In this document: positions 54,818 through 64,000 of the stretch, piece by piece
Numbering within the stretch: position 1 is the first letter of the stretch
How the letters are laid out: each line of letters begins with the position of its first letter
Assembly: GCA_015179045.1 (NCBI GenBank)
Contig: WHUZ01000022.1
Coordinates: 124,001-188,000, forward strand
DNA from: Kalaharituber pfeilii
Taxonomy: Eukaryota > Ascomycota > Pezizomycetes > Pezizales > Pezizaceae
Direction of reading: 5' to 3'
DNA length: 64,000 nucleotides
The notes under the pieces: model-generated
The model's input: the letters and a program-made list of their open reading frames with translations, nothing else
Told to the model about the DNA's origin: nothing
Database searches by the model: none
Position numbers and translations under genes: made by a program

Positions 54818-55540
54818 ATTTTGTTGGGAAAGGTGCGTCAGGAGGGGTGTGCGGGTGAAACATAACCCTAACCTCTTCCTTTCGCGATTGAAGCGTGCCA
54901 AGAGAGTCTGGGCACGAGAACAGGCATACCTTTATTAATTAGCGTCCAGGATCGCTAGCTGTGATGCGCGGCTTCCCGCTGCAATATGCACCTACTACGA
55001 CTACCATTTACTTCGATACAGCAAAAGTTATTTCGCTCCTAACGTTATTAACAAATACATCATATGCAGGGTATGTTCCAGTGCTCGTAATACCGCGGAC
55101 AAGATTGAAACTTCAGGCTTCCTTACATTTGGGTATACCGGCATTGATACCGGAATACACGGCTTGCGTAACAGGGGTTTATTCTGGTCAAACTCCCTGC
55201 TTATACAATATCGAAGTGTTTTAATATTTATAGCTGCATCTAAGTAGTATGATACCGCAGGTAAGGCCCCCAACGTTCCACCACCGCTGGATCCTAAACG
55301 GGAAACGATCGACAAACTGTTTGCACGACTTTAGAAGCGACTACGTAAGTAATTGAGATACTTAAAATACCACATATTGTCACTCTCCTACTAGCTCAAC
55401 AACATTTCACATCATAACTTCGCACCTCAATATCAACGCCCACTTCACTGAAGTAATTCTCTACGGTCACATACAGGATTCCAGTTGGAGCTGCTTTGTA
55501 CAAATAAGTTTTCTTTACTGCTTCTCTTCCGGAATCCTTC

Positions 55541-58500
55541 ATGAGTACAATCATGCCGACAGCATATTTCTTTTGCAAAAGATGTTACGTTCAATTTTCG
55601 ACCAACAAAAGCCTTGAAGCGCATGATTGTTCCCGCTTCACGAATGACAATAACAATGGATACACACAAGCGCCTGCTTGGAGTCCCGCTGTTCCCCCCA
55701 TATCCCCTAGCCCATATCCATTCCCAAGCAAATTCGTCGATGTCGGTGTGGTTGCATCAGCCGGAAGTGCTACACGTGCACACGAACAGAACGAAGCGGC
55801 CGGGATGACGATATTTGCATGTGGGGATTGTGGAGCGCGTTACGTTTCGAGCAGCCTACTTAAGGCTCATCACGAGCACATGAATCATGGGCCATGTAAG
55901 TTACGTATATTGATTTTAATGTGTGTCATTTTATTGCACGTTGTCCTAACTCAGTCTTTGTACCTGGCCTGTAGATAAGTTGTCAAACGCCTCATGTCCA
56001 ACCTTACAAAGTAGGACTCAACCTTCTTTAGAGAGCAGGAAGGAACTGTTAATCACACGTTCAAGTAAAACAGGACTTGTGACTTGCCCCGACTGTTCAC
56101 GTACGCTCGCATCCTCAGTAGGCCTCTTGTCACACCAGCGGGCTCTGAAGCATGGATTTTGTAAGCCTTGAGATAGCACTCCTATCCTATCGTTACTGAA
56201 GAAGACATATACTAATGACGATTTTTGCTTGCCCGCTAGACGGAACTATTCCTAAGGACAAGCCCGAATCCTATAAGGAAGGGATATGTCCAGCTGGGAA
56301 TTGCACCGAAATTATTAAGAAACCTAAGAAGATGTATCATCACCTGTGTACTGCGCATCCCGGGATAGACTGGTCGATTGTTCGACCCATGGCTACCGAC
56401 GCCAACCTTGACAGTCATTCAACGACAGGGACCCGGACAGAATCAAATCACTCTACTACAGAACATGTTGCTTCTTCTGGATCAACTTCTTTAATGACTG
56501 AAGGTGATTAACACATAATGACCACCTTTCAATAAGGAATAATCTGTGCTAATACCAAGCCTGCATACGTAGAGTACAGATATTGTGCCAACTGTAATAC
56601 AACCCATGATTCAGTGATAGCTCTCTTGGCCCATCAATTATTTGGAAGGCATGGTGTCTGTAAGTGTCTTGAAGTCTCACCGAGGCATAAGCTCATAAAT
56701 ACTGACATAAAATAGTCGAAGGTCTGCCTGCATACTGCGACAAAATCCCGACCAAGTGCCCATATCCTAGCTGTCCCAGGATCTTCAATGGAGTTTGGGG
56801 GCTTCGGTTACATCTGGACCAGCACCGTGGGTTCAATTGGTCAATTTCCAAAGTCGACGAAAGTTTACATAAGCTCAGTACCCCACCTACTGTTCTGGAA
56901 CCTCATCATGTACAGGTGCCGGAAGTCGCTGATCATGAACTATCAAATTTTACTTGTGCTGTAGTAGGTTGCTCTCGTTGGTTCTCAAAAGCTTATGAAC
57001 TTCACAAGCACGAGGTTAGGTTCCACAAGCTTCCTGAGTCACAACAAAAGTCGCAGCAATTTAGATTTCACTGCAACATAAAGGGGTGCAAGTCCTCTCC
57101 ATGGACTGAGAAAAAACTCCAAAAACATATGCATCGTGAACACACTCCTAGTACCCCCACCCCTAGCAGCACTGTTCCGGCACAGCCGCCAATGGTCGAT
57201 TCTTATCATCATAGCTCGACCTCCAAAGGGCAAAAGCAGCAGCCTAAGACTGATAATGTATTTGCAACTAATGAGTTGAACAATGCACCTGCGGCAGATT
57301 TTTCTTGTGCAGTATTAGGTTGCTCTCGTCGGTTCACCACGGCTCTTGGACTCCATGAACACGAAGTCAATATCCACAAGCTTCCCAAGACACAACAAAG
57401 GTCACAACTGTACAAACTTCAGTGCAGAATCCCAGGATGCAAGGTTTCCGAATGGAGTAAGAGGAAATTCCGTAAGCACATGTGGACCGAACACCCTACC
57501 AGTACATATGCTACCAGTAGGAATACCCCACTACAGGAGCATCGCTGCCTAGATTGCTCTCGCGACTTTACCAGTGCTCACGCATTACAAGCACATCTCA
57601 AAGACAAGGTTCACGCAGTCCGTCCAACACTTCTTGAACCGCCTCCAAACACCTGCCCAGAGTGCAACAAAACCTTTAAAACCGCGGATGGTCTTCAGTC
57701 GCACCTGGCTAACTCTCTCAAGCATAAGCCGATATCGCCTAATCTCAAATGCATCCGTCCGGGCTGTACCAGGAACTTCAATTCGCCTTCCGCAATGTTA
57801 CACCATTTAGAAAGTGGAGGTTGCTCCCCGGATATCGACATCTATGCGGTGAATAAAGTCATTATGGACAATGATCCCACTGGGATTATAACCGATGCAC
57901 AGGCCAGCACGGCACTGGAGGATTGGCGAACCGCTCAGCGAGGCTTAATTTGCGATGCCAGGCAGGCGGAAGTGATTAACGCACCTTACCTTAGCGGCGG
58001 AGGCAGCACAGAGGCTATCCGGGATAATAACGATGCGGATGATGATGATGATGATCACGACGGAGGCGGCGTGCAGCTTTTCACGCCCAATTCCTTCAAC
58101 TCAGCATCAGGATTCATATCGGTGTCGTCCTTCGCGGGTGAGGTGACTCCAACATCATACATCAGCGGCCCTGGATCGGGAGGGATGATGACCCCTCAAT
58201 CCATCATTGGAGGCCCAGACGCAGCAATGCTAGAGAATGAATTGGCCCTTCTTTCCACACAGTCCCATTATAGCAACAGAAATTATACCTGCCCATTATG
58301 TTCCAATCGTCGTGCGTTCCTTAGTCAGAAGGCATTAGAATCTCACCTAGGATCCGCTGCTCACGCTCCTAAAATATTCCACTGTCCGACTTCTCTGATC
58401 GATGGGTACGAAGATGTCTTGGGGGGAGCTCGAAGGAAAAAGAAAAATCACTTCGCGATGTTTACTACATTGAGTGGATTGGCGCAACACCTGGAAGCGG

Positions 58501-58598
58501 AAGCGTGTAAGGGAGGAAGAGGGACTTTTGAGAAAGTAGTCCAGTTTGTTGAAGCGAGGTTGAAGGAGATGGGGCTTGAAGGGAAGCTGTTGATGTAA
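55541..58598 (+). CDS. Multi-finger C2H2 zinc-finger protein, 924 aa
   Basis: Exons 55541-55895, 55975-56160, 56240-56503, 56573-56659 and 56716-58598 give exactly 925 codons. All four introns are phase 1 with GTAAGT/GTAAGC/GTGATT donors. Exons 2, 3 and 4 each encode one finger-like module. About ten Cys/His modules are visible, for example CKRCYVQFSTNKSLEAHDC, CGDCGARYVSSSLLKAHHEH, CPDCSRTLASSVGLLSHQRA, CPYPSCPRIFNGVWGLRLHL, CPECNKTFKTADGLQSHL and late CPLCSNRRAFLSQKALESHL. Between them lie a Ser/Pro linker and an acidic Asp run (residues about 730-745). Such proteins usually bind DNA or RNA in the nucleus; the target is unknown. The paralogue at 17092-19828 is broken, so this is the likely functional copy. 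Confidence 0.85.
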
Positions 58599-58979
58599 TA
58601 CGTATGTTGTTTCATTTCTAAAGCGGCTCGCATTTCAGAATGTGCAAATCGATGTGTATGCCCGGGCTTGCTTCGCCATGACTTTCCATTATATGAATCC
58701 CATTGCACATGTCCTTGTTATTCAGATTTTGAATCCATTGGGGCTGATCTTCCCTAATGACTTGGGGTGAACATATGGCCCCACTCTACAGCGGAACGTG
58801 TGCGAGTAAGGGGTTTCTTTTTTATTTGCTTCTTGTTTTTTTTCCCTTCTGACATACGAATTTGCCTTGGATGCGACGAAATGAGTGTATTCCATTATTT
58901 GTTATCGACTAGCTACAACCGTACTTTGTTTGGAGCGCAGACATGAATTTAAAGGAGAGGATGATATCCGCTACCCTCA

Positions 58980-59030
58980 CGAGGGGAACGCGATTGATGA
59001 TATATATATATGAAAAAAAAAAGAGATAGA
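58980..59030 (+). mobile_element. Degenerate LINE-A tail (shared with copy 1)
   Basis: GAACGCGATTGATGATATAT and an A run, at the position matching 20205-20245. Confidence 0.45.
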
Positions 59031-59168
59031 ACGTAAGTAAAAGCACTAAATACCTCTATCCCCAGGACCCGAGTGTAGGTGCAGGGAAGGCAATTACAAA
59101 TTGAGGCTTGCGTCAGTACCTAAGTGGTACAAAAGCAGTACTCATGGCGCTACTTGATTACAAGCATC

Positions 59169-59306
59169 ACGCTCGACGTTGCGACATTGTTTTTACTTTT
59201 TCTGTGATGTTATACTCTGTTTATTCGTTGTTATGTATTTAAATCCTCGCCATAGCTCACAAGGCGGCATGCGAGTAATGACATTAAAAAAAAAAAAAAA
59301 AAAAAA
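59169..59306 (+). mobile_element. Family-A retroposon, 138 bp, with empty site in copy 1
   Basis: About 75 bp of LINE 3' sequence plus the C-G type tail and poly(A). 13-bp duplication GATTACAAGCATC at 59156-59168 and 59307-59319. Absent from the matching place in copy 1 (near 20390). Confidence 0.9.
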
Positions 59307-59350
59307 GATTACAAGCATCGCTCTTCACAGAGCATAGAAGAACCGTAGCT

Positions 59351-59402
59351 TAGCCCTAGAGCGGTATGCGATTAATGATATAAAAAAAAAAAAAAAAAAA
59401 AA
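59351..59402 (+). mobile_element. Family-A micro-retroposon, 52 bp, with empty site
   Basis: Only about 31 nt of the tail (starting within TAGCCCTAGAGCGG) and poly(A). 13-bp duplication AAGAACCGTAGCT at 59338-59350 and 59403-59415. Copy 1 has a single uninterrupted version near 20426-20438. Confidence 0.9.
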
Positions 59403-59442
59403 AAGAACCGTAGCTGCATTAGGAAAGCCTCAGCAGCGCATT

Positions 59443-59495
59443 TTTCTTTTTTTTTTATATCAATACTCGCATGCCGCCCAAAGGGCTATGGCGAG
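59443..59495 (-). mobile_element. Family-A micro-retroposon, 53 bp, with empty site
   Basis: Inverse C-G type tail. 12-bp duplication CAGCAGCGCATT at 59431-59442 and 59496-59507. Copy 1 has the single sequence at 20455-20465. Confidence 0.9.
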
Positions 59496-59545
59496 CAGCA
59501 GCGCATTAAAAACCATATGCTCTGCGTTTGCTAAGAACAATTAGT

Positions 59546-59912
59546 TACTAGCATGTAGCTAAGAAGTGCTCAACAATACACGTTGGTCCGGTTAACGTTG
59601 AAATGATCACCAGCAGTAAATACTGATCATGACATACGTATAATAAATTTAGTGTGTACTGGGGGCCTTAAGAGGTAAGTAGCTAGTAGTCAGACCTTGC
59701 TATAACGCATATATATAAAATTTGTTTTAACGCGTGCCACCGGACCTTGCGCACCACCGGTATTTGCAGCCTTTCCGGATACCACAATAAAAAATAAATA
59801 TGATGCTCAAGTGGGCTCAATTTGAAGCCAGAGCATGTCCGAATATAGTAGATTATCCTCTGCGCATTATCGACGCTTATTTCTAGTATATAGGTATGGT
59901 ATATACAAAACC
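59546..59912. other. No gene; pogo-like MITE fragment
   Basis: CAGACCTTGCTATAACGC at 59691 resembles one end of the MITE at 15560. Otherwise nothing recognised. Confidence 0.4.
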
Positions 59913-61400
59913 AAATGCTGGACGTGCAAGCCAGGATAACGAAGGAGACGAAGAGGTGGTATGACACGGAGGTTAAAGAGGCCAGGCAGCAGGTGAGGGA
60001 GATACTACGGAAAAACAGTGAGATGCCAACGGAGGGCAGAACAAGGGCAAGAACGCTTCTTAGGGAAATCATCTGGGACAAGCAGGCATACTGGGAAGAA
60101 TACCTAGAGGAAGAAAGGATAGAATCAACATGGGACGTTTTCAGGTTGGCAAGGGACCTCTTTCATCAGAGGGACCTGGTCAGAGTTGAAGGCACAGACA
60201 AGGAGATACCAGAGGCTTTCATAGAAAGGAACTACGCCACGGATGACCCATGAACTCCTACGGCGCAAGGGCAGTCTACACTGGTGGGAGCAGAATCACA
60301 GAGAGAACAGGGGTAGGGCTGTGGAGGGGTGAAGGCGAGCCCATCTCTCTACATCTGGGCAAGAGGGCGACTGTGAACGACGCGGAGCTCGTAGCGATGG
60401 CAAAAGCTCTAGAAACCGGAAACGAGGAGTTACTCATAGTCACAGACTCCAAGGTCGCCATCCAAAAGTTGCGAGCCATATCAGAAGGCCAACCAACCAT
60501 CAGAAAGCCAACCAACCCCCGAAGGGGCAGCACAATGGGCCAGAAAAGCCTGGGAAGGAAGAATTATACGAGCGGGAGGGTCTGCGAGGGCTGCATTGCC
60601 ACGGTGAGGGCTATAGAGATATAGAGATACCGTTGAGTCTATTGAACTTAGAGTCGCAAGAACAGCAGGTTTATATACATGAGAAAGCATGGCATAACGT
60701 GACTTGGGAACCATAACTGAATAGGAAATTATCAGGGAAGATATCATATCAGGAAGGTGAGAAAGGCACGGGATGCGTGGCTTGCAAAGAGAACGCCGTG
60801 GCGTAAACCACACAAAAGTTTGCGTTGTGGCGTAATTCATATACAGTCCAATAGCGAGGCTAAATGCATACGAGTGGAACGAAAAGATAACAGAAAAGAT
60901 AGATAACAGCAACAGGTGGCAACGGATGTAATGTTCCGATAAGAATAGCCCGGGGAGGACTGGACGTGGCGGTCATCTGGGTCAAGGGACACAAGGGATT
61001 GAAGGGGAACAAGAAAGCCGACAGAGCAGCCAAAATCGGTGCCTTGATGCCTTACCAAACAGAAATAGTGACCGAGGCCGGAATGCGCATGGAGGCCAAA
61101 GCCCGGAGAGCGGAGGAGAGAGATAGACTAAAATTAAAATAAGGCCCCTACAGAGACTGGGGGGACTGACAGCCACGCTGGCGGGGCTGCTAGGGGGCAA
61201 AAGCCTACGGGCATGGAGGCACAGAATAGGCACAGCGGAGAGCTCGGAATGCTGCGGGTGTGGGGAAGCGGAAGAAACGGCGGAGCATGTCTGGGGAGCA
61301 TGCAGAATATGGAGAAATAAATGACCCGGGGGGCGGCAAGCCCTGGGGAACCCGCCGGAGGCAGGAGAGGGGAGACCCACTGGTGGCGCTGTTGGATTGG
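59913..61400 (+). pseudogene. LINE ORF2 remnant lacking the RT domain
   Basis: Reads a linker after the endonuclease (RWYDTEVKEARQQVREILRK, then AYWEEYLEEERIESTWDVFR), then after a frame change directly an RNase H domain (ARAVYTGGSRITERTGVGLW; NDAELVAMAKALETGNEELL; LLIVTDSKVAIQKL; later VAVIWVKGHKGLKGNKKADR). The end is a Cys/His knuckle like CGCGEAEETAEHVWGACRIW. The RT domain of about 500 residues that should sit between linker and RNase H is gone. The first RNase H Asp is replaced by Gly (YTGG for YTDG), and frames shift after 61140. A solo LTR splits the RNase H. Inactive. Confidence 0.75.
60565..60941 (-). mobile_element. Solo LTR inside the LINE RNase H
   Basis: 5-bp duplication AGAAT at 60560-60564 and 60942-60946. 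Excising the LTR with one duplication restores the frame EGRIARGGLDVAVIWVKGHK. Both ends read TA rather than TG/CA, consistent with G-to-A and C-to-T changes. TGTATATAAA reads on the minus strand as a promoter. Confidence 0.75.
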
Positions 61401-61542
61401 GCAGGTCGGTGACTTCACATCTAGCTAGGCTTTATTCTACTGCAGTTCATATAACCACTTTCCAGACGGGGACGAAATCGCAGGAGTTATTTCATACTTC
61501 ATTATTTCCAGGCGAGCGAAGGAGTTTCCTTAGTTACTTTCA

Positions 61543-62160
61543 TCTTTTTTTTTTTTTTTTAAAAAAATATATATCAGTTATCGCTTGCCGCCCTAAGGGC
61601 TATTGCGATTTAGGTACATAGGAGATAAATGAGGAAAAGAACAGGACAAATAATGAACCCCAACTGAGCGTCATCCCGCTAACCCGGTACATAGAGATGT
61701 GTAGGAAATAGTGACTTATTCGCCTTCCATCCACCGCATCAGTGCCGCCACCGGGTTCCCTTCGCCCCCTTCCCGGGGTTTGAGTAGTGCCTCCTGTCCT
61801 CCGGGGCCACCTCCTTTTCCATACCCGGCATCTGTCCCAGACGTGCGCTGCCGTCTCCTCCTCCGTCCCGCACCATCTGCCTTCCGCTCCTTCCGCCTTG
61901 CCTATTCTGTGTCTCCACGCTCGTAGGCCTTTGTCGCCCAGCAGGCCGGCGAGTGTCCCTGTCCCGTGTCCCAGTGTTTGCAGGGGCCTTTTTTTTTTTT
62001 TTTTTTTATATCAATACTCGCTTGCCGCCCCACGGGCTATGGCGAGGGTCTTAATTAAAGTAAGTCAAAAAACTCCAAACCTAACTACCTCTCTAGCTAC
62101 ATGTATTGCCCGCGGATCCTTCCATGTTGCGGGTGGCGGCAGGGGCCTGTAGCTCAGTCC
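61543..62160 (-). mobile_element. 5'-truncated family-A LINE
   Basis: Poly(T) at 61545, the inverse A-T type hairpin tail to about 61612, then on the minus strand the ORF2 end with a Cys/His knuckle like CGTEEETAAHVWDRCRVW. A probable duplication TTACTTT lies at both edges (near 61532 and 62161). It is split by a younger insertion at 61990-62138. Confidence 0.7.
61990..62138 (-). mobile_element. Family-A retroposon nested in the LINE
   Basis: Inverse C-G type tail plus about 90 bp. 10-bp duplication GCAGGGGCCT at 61980-61989 and 62139-62148. Confidence 0.8.
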
Positions 62161-63930
62161 TATTACTTTTATTTGTACCTAAACCTCGCTTATAGACCCT
62201 GAGCTTTTTCATACCATGTATTATAATATAGTACTAGTAGTACTATTGCCACTATTGCATGAGCAGGTGGAGTATTGCAGCGAGTGGGTATATGCTTGTA
62301 GGCATCAGAGGGGGATATTTCACAGAGTATAGAGGTAAGTACAACTATAGATGCTATAGATGTAGCTTTTTGAATTTTTTCCTTCAGATTCAGAATCAGC
62401 ACTCTCAATACAGTCTAGAATCAATTTGTCACATATGTCAGAGATATATTCTGTGAGTTATTGAGTGCTAAATCTGGAAACATGGTGCCGGGTAAAGTGC
62501 CAAGGTGTTGGCTCCTTATCCATACGCTGCTCGTTACTACTACGGAACTGGTATGCTGCCGTTATATGCAGCTTCTCCACATATTCTGCGCCTCGTCCTC
62601 ATCTTGCCGATTCCTTTTAGTCAGGCATACCAGTTGTAACGTAGGATCAAATGCATGTATGTACCTGCATTCATTGATCAGAGGAATAGCATAAATTGAT
62701 TCCAATTTAAATATTTCCCCATCCAGTAGCATAACAAATGTAAAATAAACTGTGCCGCCCGCTTCTCTCACTTCCGGCGATTATATCCCTTGCGATGGAC
62801 CTCCGGATCCGTTGCGAGCGCTTTCATAGCTCTTCGAAAGCACTCACTAAAATCAATGAATAGCAAAAAATTACAAAGGAGTAATAGACCACCTGAATGA
62901 ACATCAGTCAACATCAGCCTTCAAATTCTTTCCCGGAATTTAACTGTGAAGTAGTCTGGTTTCCAAGCTGCCCATTTTTGAGTTGCTGCGCTTTCGCAAG
63001 GAACTCCATTCTGCCGCAATTTTCGTAACACAAAAGATTGACTCATAGCATGACCCTCTAAATGAGTTAAACTGTCCACACACGCCCCTCCTACTGACTC
63101 TGCCACCTCCAACTCTGAGACATCCCTCCGACATCGCCTCCGACAGCCTTTTCGACAGCCTCTCCTGCAGTCTCTCCCTTTCCTCTCGCAAATCCGACAG
63201 CCTCCCCTACACCTTCTCCCGTCGCCGGACCCATCATCTCTCGCATCTCTGTCGCTCAACACCGTCTTTCATAGCCTATCTCACCTGCCTCCCCCATTTT
63301 CCAAAGCATTCACATAGCCCCTGCCACCAACTCTCACATAGCTTCCCACGTAACGCAGATTACTCCGCTTAGTAGGTAGGATACCCCCTTGCATGTACCT
63401 TCTTCGTTTCGGCTTTTGCATTGTTTCAGAATTCGGAACTGCGTTGTGAGGGCTATCATAAAGCTTATGGCAACAGTTACCGAAACCGACAGGGTCCTAA
63501 GAGTGTCGTTTACTATGGCGAGACAAGGCTATACTGTGGCAATCAAATGCAAGTCTCGTTCCAGTAATTCTCCCTTGCCTAGTTTCGTAAATCCGCTGTT
63601 TAAATTAATTGATACACGTCGGACACCCATGCCGTGCCGTGTAGTGGTATACATACGCAGACTATTATTTGCTAGCTCAGCCATACCAATCCTGCCGTTG
63701 CAACCAATCGCAGCCTATCTAAGTACAGTACTTCGCTGTCGCGTTAAAATAATAAAATTTTCGCTATTACTTAAACTTGAAAAGATGCTAGATATTAGGA
63801 GTAGAGACGCTCAACGGGGGACAAGTCAGTGAGTAGGGTAGAAAAATCCATTCACTCTCTGGAGGGTCGCCGCAGATGGGTCTGCACAGGGATTTTATCA
63901 ATAAGCACCTAATCTCATAACGGATCCTAA
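62161..63930. other. No clear gene; one coding-like minus-strand frame
   Basis: A minus-strand frame 63262-62921 has an Arg/Cys-rich low-complexity start but a more protein-like end (LTHLEGHAMSQSFVLRKLRQ, then WAAWKPDYFTVKF). It might be an exon or relic of an unknown protein. A 147-codon plus-strand frame at 63389-63832 has no recognisable feature. Confidence 0.3.
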
Positions 63931-63990
63931 TTCCCTGCCAGAGGCCTGTAGCTTGTATGTGGGGTTATGCAAAAAAAAAAAAAGTTAAAA
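63931..63990 (+). mobile_element. Worn family-B micro-retroposon
   Basis: CCCTGCCAGAGGCCTGTAGC...GTGGGGTTATGC plus poly(A). 8-bp duplication GATCCTAA at 63923-63930 and 63991-63998. Confidence 0.65.
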
Positions 63991-64000
63991 GATCCTAAGT

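Larger units (their letters stand above)
41952..54965 (-). mobile_element. DIRS-like retrotransposon split by five insertions
   Basis: On the minus strand, in order: leader (from about 54817), gag with CCCH-type zinc finger, RT, RNase H and tyrosine recombinase. That is the DIRS arrangement, with recombinase instead of integrase. Insertions: 53254-53961, 51811-53006, 47815-51641, 45696-46602 and 43208-45143. At each one, removing the insert plus one target duplication restores the reading frame across the joint. A block starting TGTTGGGAAAGG at 54818 may belong to the element's terminal repeat, but it is also shared with the zinc-finger duplication. The outer ends are therefore approximate. 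Confidence 0.8.
54818..59545 (+). repeat. Segmental duplication, copy 2 (zinc-finger segment)
   Basis: Aligns with 16341-20510. This copy has the intact gene and three extra family-A retroposons near its 3' end. Its 5' edge lies at the DIRS leader. Confidence 0.9.

Overview
This window looks like a repeat-rich stretch of a filamentous ascomycete genome. A Pezizomycete of the truffle/morel kind is my best guess, not proven. The evidence is short introns (about 50-130 nt) with GTRAGT-type donors, CTAAY branch sites and YAG acceptors; an F-box/leucine-rich host protein; multi-finger C2H2 proteins; and a fungal mobile-element set (Tad-like LINEs, DIRS, gypsy-type LTR elements, pogo/Fot1, MULE, hAT-like). 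I saw no rRNA, tRNA or CRISPR.

Layout. 1-4.3 kb: the end of a hAT-like foldback element, then a 3-kb TA-flanked inverted-repeat element carrying an unknown intron-containing gene. 5-6.6 kb: an intact F-box gene on the minus strand. 7-16.3 kb: relics, including a decayed DDE transposase, a 2.2-kb palindromic element with a solo LTR in one arm, an ORF1-only LINE, and three TA-flanked non-autonomous elements. 16.3-20.5 kb: first copy of a C2H2 zinc-finger segment (pseudogene). 20.5-25 kb: a broken MULE and many tiny LINE-tail insertions. 25.2-28.3 kb: an apparently intact pogo-type transposon. 28.7-36.7 kb: two divergent, intact, multi-exon coiled-coil genes (401 and 825 codons). 37-41.9 kb: nested solo LTRs and LINE debris. 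41.9-55 kb: one minus-strand DIRS-like element (gag, RT-RNase H, tyrosine recombinase) split by five insertions, two of which carry further insertions. 54.8-59.5 kb: second, intact copy of the zinc-finger segment (924 codons). 59.9-62.2 kb: two LINE remnants. 62.2-64 kb: nothing recognised.

The strongest unusual signals are these. (1) More than twenty very short retroposed LINE 3' tails of two families, often with 9-15 bp target-site duplications. Family A keeps a hairpin whose base pairs co-vary between copies, and three of its insertions have an empty site in the paralogous segment. (2) hAT-like foldback elements whose arms are inverted GGCC-rich tandem arrays; one carries a small spliced gene. 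(3) A five-fold nest in which removing each insertion at its target-site duplication restores the DIRS reading frame. (4) A gypsy-type element whose only ORF is Gag fused in frame to the integrase C-terminal GPY/F module.

Ordinary host genes are few: the F-box gene, the two coiled-coil genes and the zinc-finger gene. Nearly everything else is mobile DNA at different stages of decay, with C-to-T/G-to-A changes at several LTR ends and CAA-to-TAA stops that look RIP-like.
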